Made by a program: the position numbers and the translations under genes. Shown piece by piece: positions 1-8,495 of a stretch of DNA of 64,000 bases (positions are counted from its first letter, which is position 1; each line of letters opens with the position of its first letter). This DNA comes from Streptomyces rishiriensis (GTDB lineage: Bacteria > Actinomycetota > Actinomycetes > Streptomycetales > Streptomycetaceae). The notes below the pieces were generated by a model, which saw nothing but the letters and a program-made list of their open reading frames with translations, was not told the origin of the DNA and ran no database searches. Location of the stretch: positions 5,642,001 to 5,706,000 of the forward strand of contig NZ_JAUSWV010000002.1 in NCBI RefSeq assembly GCF_030815485.1, read 5' to 3'.

Positions 1-1
1 C

Positions 2-1258
2 GGCGCCCTGCTCTGCACGCTCCCCTCGCTGCCCGGCGCGCGTACCCCCTGGTGGGCGGTCGCCCTGCTCGCGGCCCTGTACGCCGGCGGCGAGCGGATC
101 GCCCGGCGCAGGTTCGGCGGCACCCTCCACCCCGTGCTGCTGGCCGGGGCGTTCCTGCTCGCGCCGGCCGCGGCCGCTCTCGTCCCGCTGCCCGGGGCGC
201 TGTTCTCGCACGTCGAGCGGCGCCCCTTTCTGCTGCGCCGGGTCTGGCGGGCCGCCCACGCGTCCCTCGCCGTGGGGGCGGCCGCCCAGGTGCACGCCGC
301 GCTCGGCGGGCGGGAGGCCGTGGCCGGTTCCGACGTGCCGTACGCGCTGCTGCCCGCGGGCGCGGCCGTGCTGGTGTTCTGCGCCGCGCTGGCCCTGCTG
401 AACGGCGGGATGCTGGCGCTGGCCGAGGGGTTGCCGCTGTGGCGGGCCTGCCGGGGACTGTTCCTGCGCTCGCTGGCGCCGCTGGCCGTGCACGGGCTCG
501 GCGGGCTGATGATGGCCGTGCTGTGGCTCAGCCCGTACGGGCCGGTGGCCGCCCTGCTCGTGCTGTTCCCGATGGCCGTGTCCTGGTGGGTGTTCGCGCA
601 GTACCACCGGGAGCGCGCCGCCCACCAGGCGACCATCCGCGCCCTGGTGCAGGCCGTCGACATCAAGGACGGCTACACGCGCGGGCACAGCGAACGCGTC
701 GGCCAGGCCTCGGTGCTGATCGGGCGCGAGCTGGGGATGGACGAGAGCCGGATCGACATGCTCCGCTTCGCCGGGATCCTGCACGACGTCGGCAAACTCG
801 GCGTCCCCACCCGGCTGTTGCGCAAGGACGGGCCGCTGACACCGCAGGAGCGACGCGTGATCGAGCTGCACCCGGAGTACGGGCACGAGATCACCCGCGG
901 GATCTCCTTCCTCGGCGAGGCCCGCTCGGCGATCCTCCACCACCACGAACGCATCGACGGCAAGGGCTACCCGTACGGGCTGGTGGGCAGCCAGATCCCG
1001 GAGCCGGCCCGGGTGGTCGCCGTCGCGGACGCCTTCGACGCCATGACGTCCACCAGGTGCTACAGCAGGGCCCGGCCGGTGCAGGCGGCTCTGGAGGAGC
1101 TGCGCAAGTGCGCGGGCGCCCAGTTCGACCCCCGGATGGTCGCGGCGCTGGCGCACGCCATCGCCCGGGACGGCTGGCATCCGGTGGTGACCGCCGAGGA
1201 GGACCGGCCGGCCGTGCCCGCGCAGGCCTTCGACGACCGGTCCGAGGTGCGACGATGA
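2..1258 (+). CDS. HD-GYP domain membrane protein (5' end outside window)
   Basis: The frame is open to the left edge, so the start codon is missing. The visible N-terminal half is hydrophobic, with several probable membrane segments up to about residue 195 of the visible part. The C-terminal half is an HD-GYP domain with the elements HSERVG, HDVGKLG, HHHERIDGKGYPYG and ADAFDAM. In this family these bind two or three metals and typically hydrolyse cyclic di-GMP; the catalytic HD and GYP residues look intact, so activity is plausible but inferred. The stop overlaps the next start (ATGA), so the two genes are probably co-translated. A related HD protein follows directly, suggesting a duplication in which this copy kept the active site. 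Confidence 0.85.
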   Translation, partial: GALLCTLPSLPGARTPWWAVALLAALYAGGERIARRRFGGTLHPVLLAGAFLLAPAAAALVPLPGALFSHVERRPFLLRRVWRAAHASLAVGAAAQVHAALGGREAVAGSDVPYALLPAGAAVLVFCAALALLNGGMLALAEGLPLWRACRGLFLRSLAPLAVHGLGGLMMAVLWLSPYGPVAALLVLFPMAVSWWVFAQYHRERAAHQATIRALVQAVDIKDGYTRGHSERVGQASVLIGRELGMDESRIDMLRFAGILHDVGKLGVPTRLLRKDGPLTPQERRVIELHPEYGHEITRGISFLGEARSAILHHHERIDGKGYPYGLVGSQIPEPARVVAVADAFDAMTSTRCYSRARPVQAALEELRKCAGAQFDPRMVAALAHAIARDGWHPVVTAEEDRPAVPAQAFDDRSEVRR

Positions 1259-2553
1259 CCGTCCGCCGCTCACACGTGGCCCTCCACTGCGCGGCCGTGC
1301 TCCTCGGCGCCGGCTCCCTCCTGGTCACGTTCCTGACGGGCATCGAGGACCGCCCCGTCGCGCTCGCCTTCGGCGTCCTCGTCGCCGTCGGGGAGCTGAC
1401 CCGGCCGCAGAGCGGGCCCCGGCTGCGGGAGGCCGCGCCGCTCGGCGCCGCCGGGTCGCTGTCGTACGCGCTGGTCGGCGGCCACGCCGGGCATCCCACA
1501 CACCACGGGGTCACCCAGGTCGTGGCGGTCGTGGCCGCCGTCTCGCTGCTCGGCAGCGTGCCGCAGCTGGCCCGCGGACAGGCCGTCCTCGACCATCTCG
1601 TCCGGCGGGTACTGGCCGTCGGGTTCGCCGCCGTCTGCTTCCAGCCCCTCCACAACCGGGGGGTGTTCGACGGCTGGAGCGGGCCCGCCTACGCGCTGCT
1701 GCTGCTCGCGCTGCTCGTGCTGACCGTCCTGTGCGACGCCGTGGTGGCCGCCGCGCTCGCCCACTCCCGTACCGGCTGGCCGTTCGCCCCGCTGCTGCGC
1801 GACGAGTTGCGGGCGGTGCCCGGGATCGGCTCGGCGGTCTGCGCGACGGGGGCGGTGATGGCGCTCGCGGTGGCCGTCGTCGGGCTGTGGGCGCTGCCGG
1901 TGTTCTCGGTGCCGCTGCTGCTCACCCAGCTGTCCCTGCGCCGGTACGCGGCGGTGCGGGCCACCTACCGGCAGACCATCGCCTCGCTGGCCCGCGCCAC
2001 CGAGATCGCCGGGTACACCCCGGCCGGGCATGCCCGCCGGGTCGCCGCCCTCAGCCAGGCCGTGGGCCGGGACCTGGGGCTGCCGGAGCCCGAGCTGACC
2101 GTCCTGGAGTACGCGGCCCTCATGCACGACATCGGCCAGCTCAGTCTCGTCGACCCGGTTCCGGCCGGTGCCACCGCGGGGCTGCCGGCGGCCCAGCAGC
2201 GGCGGATCGCGCTGCTCGGGGGGGCCGTCGTCCGCCAGACCGGAGCGGGCGCCCAGGTCGCCGCGGTCGTCGAGCGGCAGGCCGACCCCTACCCGGAGCA
2301 GCCGGTGGCCGCGCGCATAGTCCGGGTGGTGAACGCATACGAGGAGAAGGTCCGGGGAAGCGGTCCCGGTGGGCCCCTCACCGCCCTGGAGGAGCTGCGC
2401 CTCGGCACCGGCGGGGAGTACGCGCCCGAGGTGGTGGAGGCGCTGGCCAGGGTGGTGTGGAACACAGGGGCGGCGCGCTGGGGGAACCCCCGGGCGTCAG
2501 CACCGGGGGAGCCTCGGGCAGGGTGGTGCCGGACGACGGGTGGGACTGTCTGA
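1255..2553 (+). CDS. Membrane protein with degenerate HD domain
   Basis: This 432-residue protein starts at the ATG that overlaps the upstream stop by 4 bp. The first 240 or so residues hold several hydrophobic segments, and the C-terminal part resembles the upstream HD-GYP domain. An HD-like element is present (GHARRVAALS, then ALMHDIGQLSL), but the second half lacks the HHER..DG..GYP block: the matching place reads VVERQADPYPE. It is therefore likely a catalytically impaired paralogue, perhaps a sensor or partner of the upstream enzyme. The last 20 or so residues (after WNTGAARWGN) look unlike a folded domain and may be a recent 3' extension. The function is not known from the sequence. Confidence 0.75.
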   Translation: MTVRRSHVALHCAAVLLGAGSLLVTFLTGIEDRPVALAFGVLVAVGELTRPQSGPRLREAAPLGAAGSLSYALVGGHAGHPTHHGVTQVVAVVAAVSLLGSVPQLARGQAVLDHLVRRVLAVGFAAVCFQPLHNRGVFDGWSGPAYALLLLALLVLTVLCDAVVAAALAHSRTGWPFAPLLRDELRAVPGIGSAVCATGAVMALAVAVVGLWALPVFSVPLLLTQLSLRRYAAVRATYRQTIASLARATEIAGYTPAGHARRVAALSQAVGRDLGLPEPELTVLEYAALMHDIGQLSLVDPVPAGATAGLPAAQQRRIALLGGAVVRQTGAGAQVAAVVERQADPYPEQPVAARIVRVVNAYEEKVRGSGPGGPLTALEELRLGTGGEYAPEVVEALARVVWNTGAARWGNPRASAPGEPRAGWCRTTGGTV

Positions 2554-2678
2554 CCTCGCCCTCGGGTGGGTAACCCATGGGTAATGAGCGGCCCTCCGGC
2601 CACACGTGGTTGGATGCGAGGGAGAGAGTGTCCGGGGGCACTGGCCAGCCCACAGAACGGAACTGGCAGGCGGGAATC

Positions 2679-3659
2679 GTGAGGATCTTCGGCAAGGGAC
2701 GGCACCGGCCCTCCGCCTCCTGGCGGCAGGCCACCGACCGCGCGTTCACGCTGATCGGCGACGGGCGGTACGAGGACGCGGGCGCGCTGCTGACACGTGC
2801 CGCCGATCTTGAACCCTGGCTGTCCGAGTCCTGGTTCAACCTCGCCCTGCTGCACAAGTTCCGGCACGACTGGGAGCAGGCCCGCACGGCGGGACTGCGG
2901 GCCGTCGCCCTCCTCGACCGTGAGGCCGGGGCCCCCGACTGGTGGAACGTGGGCATCGCGGCCACCGCCCTGCAGGACTGGCCGCTGGCCCGCCGCGCCT
3001 GGCAGGCGTACGGCCTGCGGGTCCCCGGCGACGCCATAAGCGCGGGCGAGCCGGTCGGCATGGAGCTGGGCAGCGCGGCCGTACGGCTGTCGCCCGAGGG
3101 CGAGGCCGAGGTGGTGTGGGGGCGGCGGCTGGACCCCGCCCGGATGGAGGTGCTGTCCATCCCGCTGCCCTCCTCCGGTCGGCGCTGGGGCGAGGTCGTG
3201 CTGCACGACGGGGTGCCGCACGGCGAGCGGACCACGGTCACGGGCCACTCCTACCCGGTCTTCGACGAGATCGAGCTGTGGGCGCCGTCGCCCGTGCCGA
3301 CCTGGGTGGTCCTGCTGGAGGCGGCCACCGAGTCCGACCGGGACGCGCTGGAGCAGCTGGCGGCCGACGCGGGCTTCGCGGCGGAGGACTGGTCGTCGTC
3401 GGTGCGGTTGCTCTGCCGGATGTGCTCGGAGTCGCGGATGCCCTCCGACGAGGGCGACGGCGAGCATCTGGACCCCCACGACCACAGCGAGCCGGGGCAC
3501 CCCGGTCCGCTAGGGCACCGGACGGACGGGCTTCAGTGGGTGCCCGAGCGCGAGTGCGGCGTCGCGGCCCCGGCCTCTCTCGTGCGGGGGCTGCTGGACG
3601 GGTGGGTCGCCGACAGCCCCGATTCCAGGGACTGGCGGGATCTGGAAGAGGTCTGCTGA
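2679..3659 (+). CDS. TPR-repeat protein
   Basis: The frame is open from 2577, but the conserved part begins at VRIFGKGRHRP, so I chose the GTG at 2679 (326 residues), with a purine-rich stretch upstream. Residues 12-100 hold tetratricopeptide-like helices (RAFTLIGDGRYEDAGALLTR, then SWFNLALLHKFRHDWEQA, then WWNVGIAATALQDWPLARRA). The rest is an alpha/beta region without a family I can name; an acidic, His-containing stretch (EGDGEHLDPHDHSEPGHPG) lies at about 270-290. TPRs usually mediate protein-protein contacts. It sits alone between the HD pair and peptide deformylase, and its partner is unknown. An earlier in-frame ATG at 2577 is possible but less likely. Confidence 0.75.
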   Translation: MRIFGKGRHRPSASWRQATDRAFTLIGDGRYEDAGALLTRAADLEPWLSESWFNLALLHKFRHDWEQARTAGLRAVALLDREAGAPDWWNVGIAATALQDWPLARRAWQAYGLRVPGDAISAGEPVGMELGSAAVRLSPEGEAEVVWGRRLDPARMEVLSIPLPSSGRRWGEVVLHDGVPHGERTTVTGHSYPVFDEIELWAPSPVPTWVVLLEAATESDRDALEQLAADAGFAAEDWSSSVRLLCRMCSESRMPSDEGDGEHLDPHDHSEPGHPGPLGHRTDGLQWVPERECGVAAPASLVRGLLDGWVADSPDSRDWRDLEEVC

Positions 3660-3781
3660 CGCTCTCGGCCGCGTGTTCGTCGTGGCTGGTCGCGCCGTTC
3701 CCCGCGCCCTGAGGGGGCGCGCTGCCCGTACCCTGTATCGAGCATTCATCCCCTGTCTGTTTGAGGAAGGCATCGTCGGTC

Positions 3782-4432
3782 ATGGCGCAGCAGGACACCG
3801 ATCAGCAGCACGCGGGCGTGCTGCCCGTGGACGACGAGGGTTTCGTCATCGACACCGAGGAGGCGGAGGCGCGCGAGCTGGCATGGCGTGAGGCCGGCAC
3901 CTCGCGGCCGATCACCGTCGTCGGGAACCCGGTGCTGCACAAGGAGTGCAAGGACGTCACCGAGTTCGGCGAGGAGCTGCGGCAGCTGGTCGCGGACATG
4001 TTCGCCTCCCAGCACACCGCCGAGGGAGTGGGTCTGGCCGCCAACCAGATCGGCGTCGACCTGAAGGTCTTCGTCTACGACTGCCCCGACGACGACGGCG
4101 CCCGGCACACCGGTGTGGTCTGCAACCCCGAGCTCGTCGAACTGCCCGCCGACCGGCGCCGGCTGGACGACAGCAACGAGGGCTGTCTGTCGGTGCCCAC
4201 CGCCTACGCGCCGCTGGCCCGTCCCGACTACGCCGAAGTGACCGGACAGGACGAGAAGGGCAACCCGATCAAGGTGCGCGGCACCGGATACTTCGCTCGG
4301 TGTTTGCAGCACGAGACCGACCACCTGTACGGCTACCTCTACATCGACCGTCTCTCCAAGCGTGAACGCAAGGACGCCCTGCGGCAGATGGCCGAGAACG
4401 AGCCCCGTTACCCCGTGGTCGCCAACGACTGA
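3782..4432 (+). CDS. def: Peptide deformylase
   Basis: This 216-residue enzyme removes the formyl group from the N-terminal methionine of new polypeptides, a cytoplasmic step using Fe2+ or Zn2+. All three family motifs are present: GVGLAANQIG (residues 82-91), EGCLSVP (133-139, metal ligand Cys135) and QHETDH (176-181, ligands His177 and His181, catalytic Glu178). An actinobacterial N-terminal extension of about 40 residues precedes the fold. The ATG at 3782 follows a GAGGAAGG ribosome-binding site about 12 bp upstream. A strong terminator hairpin follows the stop, so the gene is probably monocistronic. Streptomyces have several def paralogues and the sequence does not say which is the main one. 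Confidence 0.95.
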   Translation: MAQQDTDQQHAGVLPVDDEGFVIDTEEAEARELAWREAGTSRPITVVGNPVLHKECKDVTEFGEELRQLVADMFASQHTAEGVGLAANQIGVDLKVFVYDCPDDDGARHTGVVCNPELVELPADRRRLDDSNEGCLSVPTAYAPLARPDYAEVTGQDEKGNPIKVRGTGYFARCLQHETDHLYGYLYIDRLSKRERKDALRQMAENEPRYPVVAND

Positions 4433-4448
4433 GCCCACCCGCACCACC

Positions 4449-4485
4449 ACGACGCCCGGCCGGGACCCTTCCGGCCGGGCGTCGT
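4449..4485 (+). terminator. Rho-independent-type hairpin after def
   Basis: A perfect 15-bp inverted repeat (ACGACGCCCGGCCGG / CCGGCCGGGCGTCGT) encloses a 7-nt loop, 16 bp after the def stop. There is only a short T run (gtt), as is common in Streptomyces terminators. Confidence 0.85.
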
Positions 4486-4600
4486 TCGTGTGTCCGTCGG
4501 ACGTTCGATCGCTTACGCACATCTACTGCACATCTGCTGATCCATAACCAGTCACACAGGGGGGGATTCTCGGCATGTTGGGGTAGTGAATGAAGCAAAT

Positions 4601-4615
4601 CCGTTCCCAGAACGG
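4601..4615. promoter_or_regulatory. Inverted repeat upstream of terpene cyclase
   Basis: CCGTTC-CCA-GAACGG is a perfect 6-bp inverted repeat with a 3-bp centre, 100 bp before the cyclase start and in an unusually AT-containing stretch for this genome. It could be an operator for the cyclase-P450 operon. No regulator is known to me for this site. Confidence 0.35.
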
Positions 4616-4715
4616 TCAGTTGTAGTGCTGAATGGGAAGTGCGGGGATACGCAACGGCGCACGCCCGGCACGGGGGGAGGGGCGTGTGCTCACTGGCGGC
4701 TGAGAGGGGTTGTCC

Positions 4716-5813
4716 GTGCCAGCTTTCCCATACAGCACCACATACAGCACCACAGCGACGGTGGCCGCGCCCGCGGTCCCTCCCTCGCTCTCTCTTCCGG
4801 TCATCGAGGCGGCGTTTCCCCGGCAACTGCATCCGTATTGGCCCCGGTTGCAGGAGAGGACGCGCTCCTGGCTGCTGGAAATGCGGTTGATGTCGGCGGA
4901 CAAGGTCGCAGAATATGCCGACGGACTTTGCTACACCGACCTGATGGCCGGCTTCTACCTCGGCGCACCCGACGAGGTCATGCAGGCCATCGCCGACTAC
5001 AGCGCGTGGTTCTTCGTCTGGGACGACCGGCACGACCGTGACGTCGTGCACGGCCGGACGTCCTCCTGGCGGCGGCTCAGGTTCCGCTTGCACGCGGCCC
5101 TGGACTCCCCGGCGGAGCACCTGGGCCACCCGGATCCGCTGGTCGCCGGGCTCGCGGACAGCGTGAGCCGGCTGCACTGCTTCCTTCCCGGTACCTGGAA
5201 CGCCCGGTTCACCCGGCACTTCCACGCCGTGATCGAGGCGTACGACCGGGAATTCCACAACCGAATCGAAGGGCGCATTCCCGGAGTCGACGAATACCTG
5301 GCGCTCCGTCGGCTCACGTTCGCGCACTGGATCTGGACCGACCTGCTGGAGCCGAGTGCGGGCCAAGAACTACCGGACCCGGTGCGGAAACACCCCGCGT
5401 TCCGCCGGGCGGCGCTGCTGAGCCAGGAATTCGCCGCCTGGTACAACGACCTCTGCTCGCTTCCGAAGGAAATCGCGGGCGATGAGGTGCACAATCTCGG
5501 AATCAGTCTCATCACCCATGAGGGGCTGACCCTGGAAGAGGCGGTCGAGGAATTAAGGCGTCGTGTCGAGGAATGCATTTCCGAGTTCCTCGTGACCGAG
5601 AAGGACGTCCTGCTCCTCGCCGAACGGCTCACCGACGGCACGGTCCGTGGAAATCAGCTCGGCGCCGCCGTGCGGTCCTGCCTCGGCAATATGCGGAACT
5701 GGTTCAGTTCCGTCTACTGGTTCCACCACGAGTCCGGCCGATACATGGTCGACAGCTGGGACGACCGGTCCACGCCCCCGTACGTCAACAACGAAGCGGC
5801 AGGTGAGAAATGA
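4716..5813 (+). CDS. cyc1: epi-Isozizaene synthase (sesquiterpene cyclase)
   Basis: This class I terpene cyclase converts farnesyl diphosphate to epi-isozizaene, the hydrocarbon precursor of albaflavenone. It matches, nearly residue for residue as I remember it, S. coelicolor SCO5222, including the C terminus ending in VDSWDDRSTPPYVNNEAAGEK. The Asp-rich motif is DDRHD (residues 103-107) and the NSE-type Mg2+ motif is NDLCSLPKE (244-252). I chose the GTG at 4716 (365 residues) because a GAGAGGGG site lies 7 bp upstream and because VPAFP aligns with the MHAFP start of the known enzyme; a TTG 6 bp upstream is the alternative. The stop overlaps the P450 start (ATGA), giving a two-gene operon. 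Confidence 0.95.
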   Translation: MPAFPYSTTYSTTATVAAPAVPPSLSLPVIEAAFPRQLHPYWPRLQERTRSWLLEMRLMSADKVAEYADGLCYTDLMAGFYLGAPDEVMQAIADYSAWFFVWDDRHDRDVVHGRTSSWRRLRFRLHAALDSPAEHLGHPDPLVAGLADSVSRLHCFLPGTWNARFTRHFHAVIEAYDREFHNRIEGRIPGVDEYLALRRLTFAHWIWTDLLEPSAGQELPDPVRKHPAFRRAALLSQEFAAWYNDLCSLPKEIAGDEVHNLGISLITHEGLTLEEAVEELRRRVEECISEFLVTEKDVLLLAERLTDGTVRGNQLGAAVRSCLGNMRNWFSSVYWFHHESGRYMVDSWDDRSTPPYVNNEAAGEK

Positions 5814-7180
5814 CCGTCGAGTCGGTGAAACCCGCGACCCCCGCGGCGCCCGAACTGCGTGAGCCACCGTTGGCCGGTGGCAGGGTTCCGCTCCTCGGAC
5901 ACGGCTGGAAGCTGGCCCGTGACCCGCTGGCCTTCCTGGCCCAACTGCGCGACCACGGCGACGTCGTCCGCCTCAGGCTCGGCCCCAAGACGGTGTACGC
6001 CGTCACCGCGCCGGACCTCACCGGCGCCTTGGCGCTCAGCCCCGACTACATCATCTCCGGCCCCCTGTGGGAGTCCCTGGAGAGCCTGCTCGGCAAGGAG
6101 GGCGTGGCCACCGCCAACGGCCCGCTGCACCGCCGCCAGCGGCGCACGATCCAGCCCGCCTTCCGGCTCGACGCGATCCCCGGCTACGGGCCGATCATGG
6201 AGGAGGAGGCGTACGCGCTCGTCGAGCGCTGGCGGAAGGGCGAGGTGCTCGACGTCACCGCCGAGTCCTTCCGGGTGTCCGTGCGCATCTCGGCCCGCTG
6301 TCTCATGCGCGGCAGCTATATGGACGCCCGGTCCGAGCGCATCACCTCCGCACTCGCCACACTGTTCGCCGGTATGTACCAGCGCATGGTGGTGCCCCTC
6401 GGGCCCCTTTATCGGGTACCGATTCCGGCCAACCGTGAATTCAACCGGGCGCTGGCCGATCTGCATCGGCTGGTGGACGAGATCATCGCCGACCGCCGCG
6501 CATCCGGTCAAAAGCCGAACGATTTGCTGACGGCTTTGCTGGAGGCGAAGGACGAGAATGGCGAACCGATCGGGGAACAGGAGATCCACGACCAGGTCAT
6601 CGCGATACTCACCCCGGGCAGTGAAACAGCGGGCTCCGTGGTGATGTCGCTGCTCCACGTCCTCACCGAGCACCCCGACCAGGTGGACAAGATCCGCGAA
6701 GAGGTGAAAAGCGTCGTCGGTGACCGGCCGGTCGCATTCGACGACGTCCGAAAGCTCCAGCACACCGCCAATGTCATCGTCGAGACCATGCGGTTGTATC
6801 CCGCCGTATGGATATTGACCCGGCGCGCGGTGACCGAGACCGAGCTCGGCGGCTACCGCATTCCGGCGGGCGCCGACATCGTCTACAGCCCGTACGCCGT
6901 ACAGCGCGATCCGCGGTCGTACGAGCGGCACACGGAGTTCGATCCCGACCGCTGGTTGCCCGGCCGCTCCTCGGAGGTGCCGAAGTACGCGATGACGCCG
7001 TTCGGCGTCGGCAACCGGAAGTGCCCGAGCGACCACTTCTCGATGGCCGAGCTGACGCTGATCGCAGCGGTGGTCGCGTCCGCGTTCCGCTTCGAGCCGG
7101 TGCCGGGCTCCGACAACCGGACGCACATCGGCATCACACTCCGGCCGCGGCGGCTGCTGCTGCGGGCGGTGTCCGGGTGA
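5810..7180 (+). CDS. cyp170A1: Cytochrome P450 CYP170A1 (albaflavenone synthase)
   Basis: This 456-residue P450 oxidises epi-isozizaene through albaflavenol to the ketone albaflavenone, using electrons from a ferredoxin system encoded elsewhere. P450 hallmarks are the I-helix region TPGSET (268-273), the ExxR motif ETMR (325-328) and the haem-binding loop FGVGNRKCPSDH with the thiolate Cys405. Family identity rests on synteny and sequence similarity to SCO5223. The S. coelicolor enzyme is reported to have a second, moonlighting farnesene synthase site; the Asp-rich stretch near residue 247 reads KDENGEP here. The gene overlaps the cyclase by 4 bp and converges on nrdS with a 10-bp gap. Confidence 0.93.
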   Translation: MTVESVKPATPAAPELREPPLAGGRVPLLGHGWKLARDPLAFLAQLRDHGDVVRLRLGPKTVYAVTAPDLTGALALSPDYIISGPLWESLESLLGKEGVATANGPLHRRQRRTIQPAFRLDAIPGYGPIMEEEAYALVERWRKGEVLDVTAESFRVSVRISARCLMRGSYMDARSERITSALATLFAGMYQRMVVPLGPLYRVPIPANREFNRALADLHRLVDEIIADRRASGQKPNDLLTALLEAKDENGEPIGEQEIHDQVIAILTPGSETAGSVVMSLLHVLTEHPDQVDKIREEVKSVVGDRPVAFDDVRKLQHTANVIVETMRLYPAVWILTRRAVTETELGGYRIPAGADIVYSPYAVQRDPRSYERHTEFDPDRWLPGRSSEVPKYAMTPFGVGNRKCPSDHFSMAELTLIAAVVASAFRFEPVPGSDNRTHIGITLRPRRLLLRAVSG

Positions 7181-7190
7181 GAGCCACGGC

Positions 7191-8159
7191 TCAGGCGACG
7201 GCCCGCGGGCCGCGGAACGTGCGCCGATAGGCGTTGGGGGAGGTCCCCAGCGCCTGCACGAACTGGTGACGCAGGGCGCCGGCCGTACCGAAGCCGGTGC
7301 GCCAGGCGATCGCGTCCACCGTCTCGTCCGTCGCCTCCAGCAGGTGCTGCGCCAGCAGCACCCGCTGGCGCAGCAGCCAGCGATAGGGGGTGGTGCCCGT
7401 CTCCTGCTGGAAACGGCGGGCGAACGTGCGCGGTGACATGTGGGCGCGTTCCGCGAGCTGCTCCACCGTGACCTCCTCGTCGAGGTGCTGCTCCATCCAC
7501 GCGAGCACCTCGCCGACGGTGTCGCACCGTGACCGGGGCAGCGGCCGCTCGATGTACTGGGCCTGGCCGCCGCTCCGGTGCGGCGGCACCACCATCCGCC
7601 GGGCGATCCGGTTGGCGACCTCGGGCCCCTGCTCCTTGCGGACCAGGTGCAGACAGGCGTCGATACCGGCGGCCGTGCCGGCCGAGGTGATCACCGGGTC
7701 CTCGTCGACGTACAGCACGTCCGGCTCGACCACCGTCCGGGGAAAGCGCCGGGCCAGCAGGTCCGCGTGGCGCCAGTGCACGGCGCAGCGCCGGCCGTCG
7801 AGCAGCCCCGCGGCGCCCAGCACGAAGACCCCGGAGCAGACGCTGAGGACCCGGGCGCCCCGGTCCACGGCCCGGCGCAGCGCGGCGAGCAGCTCGGGCG
7901 GATACGCGCGGTCGACGTTCTCGTCCGCGGCCGGAACGGCGATCAGGTCGGCCTCGTCCAGCCGGTCGAGGCCGTACGGAGTGGACACGGTCAGGCCGCC
8001 GACATGGGTGCCCAGGACCGGGCCCTCGGCCGACACCACGGCGAAGTCGTACACCGGCAGTCCCTCGTCGCTGCGGTCGAGGCCGAACACCTCACAGACG
8101 ACGCCCAGTTCGAAGGGATGCACGCCGTCGACGAGAACGGCCGCCACGTTTTTCAGCAT
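7191..8159 (-). CDS. nrdS: NrdS, GlxA-type AraC family regulator
   Basis: This 322-residue regulator has two domains. Residues 1-190 form a DJ-1/PfpI-like domain (VDGVHPFELGVVCEVFGL, with a nucleophile-elbow-like Cys in LSVCSGVFVLG). Residues 215-322 form an AraC-type double HTH (VEQLAERAHMSPRTFARRFQ, then VDAIAWRTGFGTAGALRHQF). It lies downstream of nrdB on the same strand, matching the nrdABS operon described in S. coelicolor, where nrdS is the third gene; its exact target is not known to me. The ATG at 8159 fits the conserved start MLKNVAAVLVDG. A 10-bp inverted repeat lies just upstream, so it may also have its own autoregulated promoter despite being listed as an operon member. Confidence 0.85.
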   Translation of the reverse strand: MLKNVAAVLVDGVHPFELGVVCEVFGLDRSDEGLPVYDFAVVSAEGPVLGTHVGGLTVSTPYGLDRLDEADLIAVPAADENVDRAYPPELLAALRRAVDRGARVLSVCSGVFVLGAAGLLDGRRCAVHWRHADLLARRFPRTVVEPDVLYVDEDPVITSAGTAAGIDACLHLVRKEQGPEVANRIARRMVVPPHRSGGQAQYIERPLPRSRCDTVGEVLAWMEQHLDEEVTVEQLAERAHMSPRTFARRFQQETGTTPYRWLLRQRVLLAQHLLEATDETVDAIAWRTGFGTAGALRHQFVQALGTSPNAYRRTFRGPRAVA

Positions 8160-8178
8160 GCTGCCAGTGTGCACCCGT

Positions 8179-8217
8179 AGTGGCAGGAATTTGAAGGTGT
8201 GCGGCAGTCCTGCCACT
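8179..8217. promoter_or_regulatory. Inverted repeat between nrdS and the small ORF
   Basis: AGTGGCAGGA and TCCTGCCACT are perfect 10-bp arms 19 bp apart, 20 bp upstream of the nrdS start. A further CTGCCA half-site lies at 8161-8166. The arrangement suits an AraC-type dimer, so autoregulation by NrdS is the simplest reading. Confidence 0.5.
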
Positions 8218-8252
8218 CACGGTCAGGAGCGTCCGGCACAACACTGGTGTCC

Positions 8253-8495
8253 ATGAACACGAACCAGATCGAAGGCCTCATCGGAATGCTCATGGTCCTC
8301 GGGATCCTCGTCCTCCTGGTCCTCCCGTCCGCGCTCGGCATCGTGCGCGACCGGCGCGCCGACCGGCAGATCAGGGAGGCCCAGGAGGCCCGTGGGGAGC
8401 GGGAGGGTCAGAAGTCCTCGTCCAGGTCGACGGTGCCCTCCACCGCGACCTGGTACGCCGAGGGACGGCGCTCGAAGAAGTTGGTCAGCTCCTGA
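8253..8495 (+). CDS. Small single-span membrane protein, hypothetical
   Basis: This is an 80-residue frame with one hydrophobic segment (residues 8-30, IEGLIGMLMVLGILVLLVLP) followed by a charged tail rich in Arg and Glu. The N-terminal half looks like a genuine small membrane protein. The last 29 codons overlap the 3' end of nrdB on the opposite strand, and the tail after about residue 52 reads as antisense of nrdB. The ribosome-binding site is weak. It could be a real gene of unknown function or chance; the TM segment and the placement in the nrdS-nrdB gap are the only support. Confidence 0.4.
   Translation: MNTNQIEGLIGMLMVLGILVLLVLPSALGIVRDRRADRQIREAQEARGEREGQKSSSRSTVPSTATWYAEGRRSKKLVSS

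Noticed and set aside
4586..5041. 151-codon plus-strand frame upstream of and overlapping the terpene cyclase
   Set aside because: It begins in the leader, has no ribosome-binding site and reads the cyclase gene in the wrong frame.
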